From contig JACPXC010000004.1 in the NCBI GenBank assembly GCA_016196755.1, positions 1-64,000 of the forward strand: a stretch of 64,000 bases of DNA, given 5' to 3'. This document shows, in pieces, positions 38,868-46,893 of the stretch. Within the stretch, counting starts at the first letter, position 1, and each line of letters starts with the position of its first letter. Position numbers and translations under genes: made by a program. A model generated the notes under the pieces. That model had not been told where the DNA came from and made no database searches. It saw nothing but the letters and a program-made list of their open reading frames with translations. Source of the stretch: Elusimicrobiota bacterium. Its GTDB lineage: Bacteria > Elusimicrobiota > Elusimicrobia > UBA1565.

Positions 38868-39614
38868 CTAGGCGATGAGACGTCCGCCGTCGACCGGCAC
38901 GGCGGCGCCGGTGATGAAATCCGATCCGGCCAGCAGGAAGAGGACGGCCGCCGAGACGTCGGCGGGCGCGCCGACCCGGCCCACCAGGTTGGCGCGCGCG
39001 GCCGCGCGCTTCCACCGCCGCGCGGCGGCCCCGCCGGAGGCGGGCTCCAGCACCGGGCCGGGCATGACGGCGTTGACGAGGACCTTGGGTGCCAGCGCCT
39101 TGGCCATCGACTGGGTCAGGGCCAGCAGGGCGGCCTTCGAGGCGCAGTAGGGCGCCCAGTCGGCGTAGGGCCGCTGGCCGGACCAGTCGGCGATGTTGAC
39201 GATCTTGCCGGGCCTGGCGCGCGCCAGCGCCGGGGCCAGCGCCTGGGCCAGGAGCAGCGGCGCGCGCGCGTTGACCGCCATCTGGAGGTCGAAGTCGGCC
39301 GCGGTGGCCGTGCCGAAAGGATGCTTCGCGTAGACCGAGGCGTTGTTGACCAGGGCGTCGAGGCCGCCGAAGGCCCTCGCTGCTTCGCGCGCCAGGCGCG
39401 CTACCTGCCGCGGCTCGGCCAGGTCGGCGACGAGGACGACGCAGTCGGTCTTGTGGACGGCGCGCAGGCGCCGGGCCAGGGCCTCGGCCTCGCGGCGGGA
39501 GCGGTTGCAGTGCAGGATAAGGCGCGCGCCGTGCGCGGCCAGGGCGCCGGCCAGCGCCGCGCCTACGCGCTTGGCGGCGCCGGTGACCAGGACCCGTTTG
39601 CCGTCGAGCCTCAT
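38868..39614 (-). CDS. short-chain dehydrogenase, pteridine-reductase-like (TGxxxRxG)
   Basis: From ATG 39614 the 248-aa SDR has VLVTGAAKRVGAALA, where Arg replaces the usual Gly. This TG-x3-R-x-G pattern marks pteridine reductases (PTR1/FolM). The catalytic residues are in NIADWSGQ and YCASKAALL. Next to a pterin synthase, reduction of a pterin or dihydrofolate is plausible; general SDR activity is the fallback. It overlaps lipB by 4 nt. Confidence 0.83.
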   Translation of the reverse strand: MRLDGKRVLVTGAAKRVGAALAGALAAHGARLILHCNRSRREAEALARRLRAVHKTDCVVLVADLAEPRQVARLAREAARAFGGLDALVNNASVYAKHPFGTATAADFDLQMAVNARAPLLLAQALAPALARARPGKIVNIADWSGQRPYADWAPYCASKAALLALTQSMAKALAPKVLVNAVMPGPVLEPASGGAAARRWKRAAARANLVGRVGAPADVSAAVLFLLAGSDFITGAAVPVDGGRLIA

Positions 39615-40237
39615 GCCAGCTCCCGCGCGAAGGCTTCCGCCAGGGGGGTCTTGAGTTCGTCGACGCCGACCCGGCGCCCCAGGAGCTCCGAGACCGAGGT
39701 CATGACCTCGGCCGAGAAGCCGCACGGACGCACCGCCGCGAACGGCGCCAGGTCGAGGTCGGCGTTGAGGGCCACGCCGTGATAGGCCACCCAGCCGCGC
39801 ACCGCCACGCCGAGCGAGGCCACCTTCCGGCCGCGGCACCAGACCCCGGTCGCGCCCTCGCGGCGCTCGCCGGGCAGGCCGAAGCCGGCCAGCGTCTCGA
39901 TGACGGCGCCCTCGAGGCGGCGCAGCCAGCCGCCGACCGTCCAGTCCCGCTCGCGCAGATGGACGATAGGATAGGCCACCAGCTGTCCCGGGCCGTGGTA
40001 GGTGGTCTGTCCCCCGCGCTCCACGTCGCGCAGCGGGTGCGGCAGGGTGCCGACGGGCTCGCCGCGCGAGGAGGTCCCGCGCGTATAGACCGGCTCGTGC
40101 TCGACGAGCAGCAGGACGTCGGCGCCGCGGCCCTCGGCGCGCTCGGCGGCCAGCGCGCGCTGGAGAGCCCAAGCCTCGTCGTAGCTCATGCGTCCCAGGT
40201 CGCGGGTCAGCAGCCGGGCGACCGGGGCGGGGTTCAT
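39611..40237 (-). CDS. lipB: lipoate-protein ligase B (octanoyltransferase)
   Basis: The 208-aa protein has LLVEHEPVYTRG, RGGQTTYHGPGQLVAYPIV, ATGVWCRGRKVASLGVAVRGW (catalytic Lys) and VRPCGFSAEVMTSVSELLG (catalytic Cys). It transfers octanoate from ACP to lipoyl domains. Coupled to lipA by an ATGA overlap. Confidence 0.96.
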   Translation of the reverse strand: MNPAPVARLLTRDLGRMSYDEAWALQRALAAERAEGRGADVLLLVEHEPVYTRGTSSRGEPVGTLPHPLRDVERGGQTTYHGPGQLVAYPIVHLRERDWTVGGWLRRLEGAVIETLAGFGLPGERREGATGVWCRGRKVASLGVAVRGWVAYHGVALNADLDLAPFAAVRPCGFSAEVMTSVSELLGRRVGVDELKTPLAEAFARELA

Positions 40238-41133
40238 GCCTTGCGCAGCATCCCCTCGAGGAAGAGCTCGCCGGCGCGATAGGACGAGCGCACCAGCGGC
40301 CCCGAGGCGACGTAGAGGAATCCCATCGTGCGCGCCAGCTCCCCGAGAGCGTCGAAGCGCTCGGGCGTCACGAACTCGGCGACCGGCAGATGGCGGCCCT
40401 GCGCGGTGGGGCGCAGGTATTGGCCGAGAGTCAGGATGTCGACGTCGGCGGCGCGCAGGTCCTCAAAGGCGGTCTTGAGCTCGGCCTCGGTCTCCCCGAG
40501 CCCGAGCATCAGCGAGGTCTTGGTCTTGGCCTTGGGGGCCAAGCGCTTAAGAGCCTCGAGCACCGACAGCGAAAGAGCGTAGCCGGCCTTCGCGTCGCGC
40601 ACGGTCGCTGTAAGGCGCTCCACCGTCTCCAGGTTGTGGGCCAGGACGTGCGGGCCGGCGTCGGCCACCACCTTGAGCAGGGCCTCGTCGCCGCGGAAGT
40701 CCTGGATCAGGAACTCGAGCAAGAGCTCGGGACAGCGCTCTCGGGCGGCGCGCACGCAGGCGGCCAGGTGGGCCGCGCCCTGGTCCGGAAGATCGTCGCG
40801 GCAGACAGTCGTCACGACGGCGTAGGTCAGGCCGAGCTTTCCCAGCGATTCGGCCAGCTTCGCGGGCTCGCTGGGGTCGGGCGCCTGGGGAACCCGGGCC
40901 GTAGCCACCGAGCAGAAGCGGCAGCCGCGCGTGCACTCGTCGCCCAGCACCATGAAGGTGGCGGTGCCGCCCCCCCAGCACTCGGCGACGTTGGGGCAGC
41001 GGGCCTCCTCGCAGACCGTGTGGAGGACCCCGTCGCCCATCTGGCGCTTGACCGCCTCGTAGCGCTCGCCCGAGGGCGGGCGGATGCGCAGCCAGGGAGG
41101 GAGGCGTCTGGTCGGGGCGTTGGTCGGGGCCAT
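40234..41133 (-). CDS. lipA: lipoyl synthase (radical SAM)
   Basis: The 299-aa protein has the auxiliary cluster CEEARCPNVAEC, the radical SAM motif CTRGCRFCSV and the final RSSY serine ligand. It inserts sulfur into octanoyl groups made by LipB. An extended -10 TGATATAAT lies 10 nt before the ATG and overlaps the stop codon of the upstream gene. Confidence 0.97.
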   Translation of the reverse strand: MAPTNAPTRRLPPWLRIRPPSGERYEAVKRQMGDGVLHTVCEEARCPNVAECWGGGTATFMVLGDECTRGCRFCSVATARVPQAPDPSEPAKLAESLGKLGLTYAVVTTVCRDDLPDQGAAHLAACVRAARERCPELLLEFLIQDFRGDEALLKVVADAGPHVLAHNLETVERLTATVRDAKAGYALSLSVLEALKRLAPKAKTKTSLMLGLGETEAELKTAFEDLRAADVDILTLGQYLRPTAQGRHLPVAEFVTPERFDALGELARTMGFLYVASGPLVRSSYRAGELFLEGMLRKA

Positions 41134-41149
41134 GAGGACCCCGATTATA

Positions 41150-42424
41150 TCACTCGTCGGAGGGCGGGGGCGCCGGTCGGCGGCGCTTCCTGGGGGAGGG
41201 CTGGGCGGCGGGCCGCGCGCCGCCCTTCGCCGCGCCCATGAACTGCTGCAGCAGGCGCTGAGTCTCCTCGGGGGTCATCCGCGGTCCGCCCTGGCCGCCC
41301 TTCATGTTTCCCTCGACTTGGGACAGCAGCTTCTTGAGGCTGGCGGCCTGCTCGGGAGCCAGCCCCTGCATGAGCGCCGGGCTCTCGAGTTGGCGCCGTA
41401 GAGTCTGGATGAGGTTGTTGGCTCCGCTCTGCATGCCCTGGTCCCGCAGCCGCATGGCGTCGGGGGCGCGGGGACGCTCTTCATCGTCGCCGCCGCCGGT
41501 CGGCGGCGAGAGGTAGTCGAGCGAGGAGCGCGGCGCCCCGCCGGGGATCTCCTGCGGGGCGTCCTCGATGGGGCCCGCCGAGCCCGGCTCTCCGCGCAGG
41601 CGGTCGGCCGGCGCGGAACGCGACGGCGCCGAGAGCGGGGCCGCCAGCGCGGCCGTCCGCCGCTGCTCCTCCGCGGCGGCGGGGTTGTTGGAGAGCACGG
41701 TGGCGGCGTTCTCGAGCCGCACGATGGCCAGGGTCAGCTTGTCGCGGCCGGCCCACGTGGACCCGGCCAGGAGCAAGCCGCAGACGCCTACGACCATCCA
41801 GACCTGTCCCGATGGGGCGTCATGGAGTTTCTCCACCGCGCAGACCGTTAGCCACGTGGCGTAGAGGATCGGCAGGCCCATCCACGAGGGGTCGGGAGCC
41901 CAGAGCGCGGCCAGGCAGAGCGCCGGTACCGCTCCCAGCCCGGCGGCCGCCTCGACGCTGCGCCAGTAGCCGCGCTGCCCGCCAGAGAGCCCGCTGAGCA
42001 TGTGGAGCATTCCCGCCAGCGCCAGCCCCGCCGGCACGGCCAGGATCAGGCCGCCGAGGGCGCCCGCGGCCAAGGGCAGGACCCCCCATGTGCCGGCGTT
42101 GAGGCGGGTCAGGGCGTAGGCCACCATGACGGCCGCGGTCACCGCGCCCCAGCCCAGCAGGGCCAAGGACGCCTCCGCCGATTGCGGCTCGGGCCGGGCG
42201 GCCAGGCCGCCAAACACCTCGGCCGGCGAGAACGGCGCGCGCGCGCCGGACTCCAGCAGTTCGATGAACGACGGAGGCTCGTGGACCTCGGGCGGAGGCG
42301 GAGGCGCCGCGCGCGCCGGGGGCGGCGCCGACGGGACCGTCATGCGGACGGGAGGCGGGGCGGCCGCGGGGCGCGCCAGGCGAGGGTCGATCGGACCGGG
42401 CCCGGGAGGGCCGGGGTTGGACAC
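41150..42424 (-). CDS. Yip1-like membrane protein with long low-complexity tail
   Basis: The 424-aa protein starts at GTG 42424. A Pro/Ala-rich N terminus (about 75 aa) is followed by EVFGGLAARPEP and five hydrophobic helices, a Yip1-domain-like arrangement. Next come a long acidic/Ser-rich region and a C-terminal helical segment (SGANNLIQTLRRQLESPALMQGL...MTPEETQRLLQQFMGA). The end is Arg/Pro-rich. Function unknown. TAACCT ends 6 nt before the GTG. Confidence 0.6.
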   Translation of the reverse strand: MSNPGPPGPGPIDPRLARPAAAPPPVRMTVPSAPPPARAAPPPPPEVHEPPSFIELLESGARAPFSPAEVFGGLAARPEPQSAEASLALLGWGAVTAAVMVAYALTRLNAGTWGVLPLAAGALGGLILAVPAGLALAGMLHMLSGLSGGQRGYWRSVEAAAGLGAVPALCLAALWAPDPSWMGLPILYATWLTVCAVEKLHDAPSGQVWMVVGVCGLLLAGSTWAGRDKLTLAIVRLENAATVLSNNPAAAEEQRRTAALAAPLSAPSRSAPADRLRGEPGSAGPIEDAPQEIPGGAPRSSLDYLSPPTGGGDDEERPRAPDAMRLRDQGMQSGANNLIQTLRRQLESPALMQGLAPEQAASLKKLLSQVEGNMKGGQGGPRMTPEETQRLLQQFMGAAKGGARPAAQPSPRKRRRPAPPPSDE

Positions 42425-42565
42425 GGGATTAGGTTAGACGGGAAGTTCGGCGGGGGCAAGAGTCGGGATGTGTCCATGTTCCCGAGGGGATCTCCGGCGC
42501 CTGAGCGACCTCGCGCTCTGCCTGCCCGTGCTCGTCACCGGAGTCCTCTACGCGCGATCAGTCCG
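42425..42565. other. short intergenic region with the leaderless-type -10 of the Yip1-like gene
   Basis: Contains TAACCT (42436-42431, minus strand). Otherwise I see no gene or strong terminator after the four-paralog operon. Confidence 0.4.
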
Positions 42566-43189
42566 TCACTTCGGCCGCAGATCGATGATCTCGTAGGACG
42601 GCGGCGGGGGTTTCTTAGGCGGCGTCTTCCTCCACCCCATCATCGCCGTTGCCGCTATCAGCAGCGCCGCCGCTCCCACCCCCGCCGCCAGCAGTCGTCT
42701 CCTGCTCGCTTTCCCTTCGGTCGCTTTCTCGAGCCGGTGGAACCTCTCCTTCTCAAATGCGAGGCAGACCGCGATGGCCATGTGCGTCTCGCTGGCCCCC
42801 TTATACGCCGTCTCGGCCCGCGTGAAGGCCACCAGGCCGGGCCCGCTGGAGCCCGGGTCGGCGAGCTGGCGCCGCCGGACCTCGGGCCCATAGGTCTCGC
42901 CGACGGACAGTTTGAGCGCCGAATATCCGCGGCGCAAGAGGAGCAGTTTCTTGTCGAGCTCCGCCAGGGCCGCCAGGGGCTCGGACCGGAGGCTTCGCGC
43001 CTGCTCGAGCGCTACGGTCTTGCCGTAGCCGCGCGGCAGCGCCGTGACCCGGTCGATGAGCGGAAGGGCTTCGTGGGCCAGGACGCGGTAGTCCTCGGAG
43101 ATCTTGTTGAGCGCGCGGACGTCGTCCTCGTAGCGGTCCGCCGAGGCCGGCGCGCAGAGTCCGAGGAGGAGGATGAGCGCCAGGCGCAT
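42566..43189 (-). CDS. EIIDLRPK-tail membrane protein, paralog 4
   Basis: The 207-aa protein has a signal peptide (MRLALILLLGLCAPASADR) and an extracytoplasmic helical domain of about 145 aa (including LPRGYGKTVA and GETYGPEVRRRQLADP). One membrane helix follows (LLAAGVGAAALLIAATAMMGW), then a short proline-rich cytoplasmic tail ending SYEIIDLRPK. Layout and tail are shared with the next three upstream genes. It starts immediately after the stop of paralog 3. Function unknown; the fixed tail suggests a cytoplasmic binding partner. Confidence 0.75.
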   Translation of the reverse strand: MRLALILLLGLCAPASADRYEDDVRALNKISEDYRVLAHEALPLIDRVTALPRGYGKTVALEQARSLRSEPLAALAELDKKLLLLRRGYSALKLSVGETYGPEVRRRQLADPGSSGPGLVAFTRAETAYKGASETHMAIAVCLAFEKERFHRLEKATEGKASRRRLLAAGVGAAALLIAATAMMGWRKTPPKKPPPPSYEIIDLRPK

Positions 43190-43876
43190 CTATTTCGGCC
43201 GCAGGTCGATGATCTCGTAGTCCGGGGCCGAGGGCGGCGGAGGCGGCGGGCCCGGCCTCCTTCGCGTGGCGTAGACGGCGAGCGCCGCCGCGACGAGGAG
43301 GAGCAGGGCGGCTCCCACGGCGGCCATGTTGCGCCGGAAGACCTCCGCCCGCCGGTGCTCGGCGGCGAAGCGCTTGAAGGCAACGTCCTCGCGCCCGAGG
43401 ATGTCGTCGAGCTTCAGCCGGAAGAGGCTGGCCTCCATGTCGGCCTCCTCGGAGGCTTCGAAGAAGCTGATATCCGCCCCGCCGTAGGGCGTGGTGACGG
43501 CCTCGGTGATGGCCGAGGCGCCGTGGCGGAGGAAGATCGCCGAGCGCATGTCCTCGTACTCGCCGCGCAGGCGGGTGATCTCGGCGCCGAGCTCGAGGCA
43601 GCGCGCGCGCGGGGTCTCGCGCCGGGCGGCTGCGGCGTCAATGTCCGAGCCGGGCTTATAGGATTGGCTCGCGGCGAAGAGGAGGTCGAGCAGGGGCTCG
43701 GCCTCGGCCCTGACGGCGGCGAGGCGGGTCTTGATGCGCTGCATCTCGGCCCCGTCCTCGCGCCGGACATCCTCGGGGGCGCGCGGGCTCGGCGCGGCGG
43801 AGGCGACGGCTGCCGTGAGGAACAGGGCCAAAGCCGCCCTCCCGAGCCTACTTAGGGCGCAGGTCGATGATCTCAT
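43190..43876 (-). CDS. EIIDLRPK-tail membrane protein, paralog 3
   Basis: The 228-aa protein has a signal peptide (GRAALALFLTAAVASAAP), a helical extracytoplasmic domain (AASQSYKPGSD, FLRHGASAITEAVTTPYGG), one membrane helix (AAVGALLLLVAAALAVYATRR) and the tail PDYEIIDLRPK. The track start at 43876 lies inside the codons that encode the EIIDLRPK tail of paralog 2 in another frame. A TTG at 43831 with an upstream GGGAGG is an alternative start. Confidence 0.72.
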   Translation of the reverse strand: MRSSTCALSRLGRAALALFLTAAVASAAPSPRAPEDVRREDGAEMQRIKTRLAAVRAEAEPLLDLLFAASQSYKPGSDIDAAAARRETPRARCLELGAEITRLRGEYEDMRSAIFLRHGASAITEAVTTPYGGADISFFEASEEADMEASLFRLKLDDILGREDVAFKRFAAEHRRAEVFRRNMAAVGAALLLLVAAALAVYATRRRPGPPPPPPSAPDYEIIDLRPK

Positions 43877-44465
43877 AAGACGGCGGACGCGGCGGCGGAG
43901 GCGGCCTCGGCGGCGGCTTGCCCGGTCTCAGCGCGAAGGCCAGGAGCAGCAGCGCGCCCACGGCCGCGGCGGCGGCTTTCGTCACCCTTGCCCTGCGTTG
44001 CCGGGACTTTTCCATGGCGCGGAACGCGGCGTCGTCGGCCTCGAGGATCCTCTCGATCATCCTGAGGACTCCGGCGGCCTCCTCTGCGGCGATCGCGGCC
44101 TTTGTGAACGCCTCGATGTTCGGGTCGCGGACCCCAGGGGTGGTGATCACGCGCGCGACGGCGACGGGGCCGTAGTGGTCCACGACCCGCGCGCGCAGGA
44201 GGGTGTAGTCGTAGCGCAGGCGGTGGAGGTCCATGGCCAGTTCCCCGAGGCGCTGGCGCAGAGGGGCGCGGCGCTCGGCGGCGCCTTTCGGGGAGGAGGC
44301 GTAGCTCCGCGTCAGCGCGCTGAGGCGGTCCTGCAGGAGCGCGGTCTCTTTCGACGCCAGCCGGTACGAGTCCCCGAGCTTTCGCGCCGCCTCGAGGTCG
44401 GACTCGGTGCCGCGCGCCAGGCCTGAGGCCGCGGCCAAGACGAGTAGGAGGGCGGGAATCGTCAT
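43848..44465 (-). CDS. EIIDLRPK-tail membrane protein, paralog 2
   Basis: From ATG 44465 the 205-aa protein has a signal peptide (MTIPALLLVLAAASGLARG), a helical domain with LTRSYASSPKG and VDHYGPVAVARVITTPG, one membrane helix (AAAAAVGALLLLAFAL), a proline-rich linker and the tail SYEIIDLRPK. It overlaps paralog 1 by 4 nt. The track's longer ORF from 44633 is upstream shadow. Confidence 0.74.
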   Translation of the reverse strand: MTIPALLLVLAAASGLARGTESDLEAARKLGDSYRLASKETALLQDRLSALTRSYASSPKGAAERRAPLRQRLGELAMDLHRLRYDYTLLRARVVDHYGPVAVARVITTPGVRDPNIEAFTKAAIAAEEAAGVLRMIERILEADDAAFRAMEKSRQRRARVTKAAAAAVGALLLLAFALRPGKPPPRPPPPPRPPSYEIIDLRPK

Positions 44466-45088
44466 TCGGGACGGATGTTGATGATCTCCTTGCCGCGGCG
44501 CCGGCGCCGGGCCAGCGCGGCCGCGGCGGCGTAGGCCACCCCGGCCAGGACGGCCAAGAGCGCCAGGCTCAAGGTCCAGATCGTCCGGCGGAAGGAATCT
44601 CGCTCGCGGTCGAGGTTCTTGAACGCGGACCAATCAAGCTCCTCGCGCCTTAGCTGGTCGTCGATGCCGCGGAGGAACAGCGTCGCCTGATGGGTGAAGG
44701 TCTGGGCGCGCATCGCCGCGATGAGATGCGGCGGGCTCTCCTTGGACATGCCGTTGCTGAAGGCCTCGAGGGCCTGCAGGCCGTGCTCCTCGGCGTAGCG
44801 CCCCAGGGAGCGGGTGGCGGCGTCATGATGGCCGCGCATGTCGGCGGCGCGGGCGGTGATGGCGGCCCTCAGCTCTTCGCGCCTTTTGCCCGCGCGGTCT
44901 CCGTCCTTTTCCCAGCTGTAGCCGCGGCGCAGGGACTCGAGCTGGTCGAGCAGGCGCGTGAGCTCGGACTGCGTGCGCCGGCCCTCGGCGACGGTCGCGT
45001 CGAGGGCCGCGGGGGGGGCGGTAGGCGGGGCGTCGGCGCCCGCCGCCGCGGCCCAACTCAGGAGACCGAGGATCGTCGCCCGGCCCAT
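44462..45088 (-). CDS. EIIDLRPK-tail membrane protein, paralog 1 (variant EIINIRPE)
   Basis: The 208-aa protein has a signal peptide (MGRATILGLLSWAAAAGADA), a helical domain with LRRGYSWEKDGD and YAEEHGLQALEAFSNGM in the same relative places as the siblings, and one membrane helix (IWTLSLALLAVLAGVAYAAAAAL). The basic tail ends GKEIINIRPE, a variant of EIIDLRPK without the proline run. Its start overlaps the histidine kinase gene by 31 nt. Confidence 0.73.
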   Translation of the reverse strand: MGRATILGLLSWAAAAGADAPPTAPPAALDATVAEGRRTQSELTRLLDQLESLRRGYSWEKDGDRAGKRREELRAAITARAADMRGHHDAATRSLGRYAEEHGLQALEAFSNGMSKESPPHLIAAMRAQTFTHQATLFLRGIDDQLRREELDWSAFKNLDRERDSFRRTIWTLSLALLAVLAGVAYAAAAALARRRRRGKEIINIRPE

Positions 45089-46305
45089 GTCGATTCCTCG
45101 TTGCGCACCCTGGGGAGCCCCGGACGGAGCGGGATCTCCAGTCGTGCGAAGGCGCGCCCGTTCTCGCTGCGCAACGTCAGCGTCCCGCCGGCGCGCTCGA
45201 GCAGGCGGCGCGACATCGCCAAGCCCAGCCCGACTCCGCCGAGGGAGGACTTGGTCGTAAACAGCGGCTTAAAGAGCTGGTCGGCCGTCTCGCCCGGCAC
45301 CCCCCCCGCGTCGTCGATGACGGTGACGACGGCCTGGTCGCCCTCCAGGATGGCCGAGACGGTGATGCGCCCGCCGCGGCCGGCGGCGAGGAAGGCGTCG
45401 AGGGCGTTCTCGAAGACGGCCGTGAAGGCGGCCGCGATCCCGTCGCGGTCGCCCGACATGGGGCCCAGGCGGGGGTCGACCCAGACCCGCGTCCTCAGGC
45501 CTTGGATGGGGTAGGACGCGGCGGCGCTGTCGAGGCACTCGCGCGCCAGGGCCTCGAGGTCCCACTCCGGCGCGCGGGCGGGCCGGCGGGTCGTGTTGTG
45601 CTCGTCGACCGTCTCGCTCATGCGCTTGAGTTTGCCGTTTAGCTCGACGACCATGTGGGCCAGCTTGCCGGCCAACTCCTTTTCGCTGCCGCCGGCCGCC
45701 GCGCGCTCGAGGTGCGTGGCCACCGCCGTCAGCGAGCTCAGGTAGTCGCGGATCTGGAAGAGCAGCAGGCTCAGGAACTCGTGGAAGAAAAGGCTCCGCG
45801 CCAGACCGGTCCGCTCGCGCACGTTGGCCGCGCTCGAGCGCAGCGAGGAGCGCGCAAATAGCGCGAGTCCCCAGGGCGAGGCCAGCACGAGCGCTGCGCG
45901 GTAGGCCGCTTCGAGGCGCGGCGGCGGGGTCAGCAGGCCCAGCGCGGCGGCGGCGAGGACCGTGGCGAGCGCCGCCTGCAGCGGCCGCAGCCGCACCGCC
46001 GCCATGAAAAGCGGGACCAGCAGGGCCAGGACGGCGTCGGGGTGCGGGGTGCCCGGCCAGGAACCGGCCCAGGCGACCAGGGCGATGTCGGCTGCGATCA
46101 GCGCGGTCTCCGCCCAGGCCGGCGGGGCGGCGGGCCTGAAGGCCAGGGCGGCGTTCGCCGCGGCGTAGACGAAGACCGTCCCGGCGGGTGCGGCCACCGA
46201 GACCAGGAGCCCCTTGCGGGTCTGGCTCCAGAGCCAGAGGACGAGGAGGAAGAGATTGGCGGAGCGCAGTCCGGCTCCGGCCTTGAAGGCCGAGACGGGC
46301 TTCAC
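45058..46305 (-). CDS. membrane sensor histidine kinase without adjacent response regulator
   Basis: From GTG 46305 the 415-aa protein has about six N-terminal membrane helices with no obvious extracellular sensor. A dimerization segment follows (SLFFHEFLSLLLFQIRDYLSSL, His as possible phospho-acceptor, without the usual Pro). The ATP-binding domain is complete: VFENALDAF (N box), VIDDAGGVP (G1), LFKPLFTTKS (F box) and GGVGLGLAMSRRLLE (G2). It is coupled to maf (GTGA) and overlaps the first EIIDLRPK-type gene, so it probably senses or controls that system. Confidence 0.82.
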   Translation of the reverse strand: MKPVSAFKAGAGLRSANLFLLVLWLWSQTRKGLLVSVAAPAGTVFVYAAANAALAFRPAAPPAWAETALIAADIALVAWAGSWPGTPHPDAVLALLVPLFMAAVRLRPLQAALATVLAAAALGLLTPPPRLEAAYRAALVLASPWGLALFARSSLRSSAANVRERTGLARSLFFHEFLSLLLFQIRDYLSSLTAVATHLERAAAGGSEKELAGKLAHMVVELNGKLKRMSETVDEHNTTRRPARAPEWDLEALARECLDSAAASYPIQGLRTRVWVDPRLGPMSGDRDGIAAAFTAVFENALDAFLAAGRGGRITVSAILEGDQAVVTVIDDAGGVPGETADQLFKPLFTTKSSLGGVGLGLAMSRRLLERAGGTLTLRSENGRAFARLEIPLRPGLPRVRNEESTWAGRRSSVS

Positions 46306-46859
46306 CGCGCGTCCGCGCAGGCGCGCTTGAAGAGCCGGCGGACCGTCTCCATCGGCAGGCCGATCACGTTGTCGCGCGCGCCCTCGATGCGCTCGATGAA
46401 GGGGTCGCGGGCGTCCTGGATGGCGTAGCCGCCGGCCTTGTCGAGGTGGCGTCCGACGAAGCGGAAGAGCTGGGCGTCGGCGAGCCGGCGGGCCTTCACG
46501 CGGCTGACCGCGGCCTCCGACCACGAGCGGCGGCGCGCATGGTGCACCAGCGCCACGCCGGTGTAGACCCGGTGCCAGCGGCCGTTGAGGGTCTTGAGCA
46601 TCTCGGCGCTCGCGGGGCGGCCGGCGGGCTTGCCGAGCACCCGCCCGGCGTGCACGACGACCGTATCGGCTCCGAGGACTAGCGCCTGAGGGTGCCTCCG
46701 GGCGACGGCGCGGGCCTTGCGCAGGGCCAAGAGGATCACGAGGCGACGGGGGTCGCGCTCGCGAGAGCCTTCGCTGACCTCGGAAGGGACGATGCGGAAC
46801 GGCACGCGCAGCTCCTTGAGGAGCTTGCGGCGCTGCGGGGAGGCGGAGGCCAGGACCAA
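46302..46859 (-). CDS. maf: Maf-family nucleotide pyrophosphatase
   Basis: The 185-aa protein starts LVLASASPQRRKLLKEL at TTG 46859, the Maf hallmark with S-x-R-R. It has LVLGADTVVVHAGRVLGKP (catalytic Asp), VYTGVALV, KAGGYAIQDARDPFIERIEGARDNVIGLPM. Maf enzymes hydrolyze non-canonical or modified nucleoside triphosphates. It ends overlapping the histidine kinase start. Confidence 0.92.
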   Translation of the reverse strand: MVLASASPQRRKLLKELRVPFRIVPSEVSEGSRERDPRRLVILLALRKARAVARRHPQALVLGADTVVVHAGRVLGKPAGRPASAEMLKTLNGRWHRVYTGVALVHHARRRSWSEAAVSRVKARRLADAQLFRFVGRHLDKAGGYAIQDARDPFIERIEGARDNVIGLPMETVRRLFKRACADAR

Positions 46860-46893
46860 CCCGCTGATCGCGGCCTTGGCCGCGCGCGAGCGG

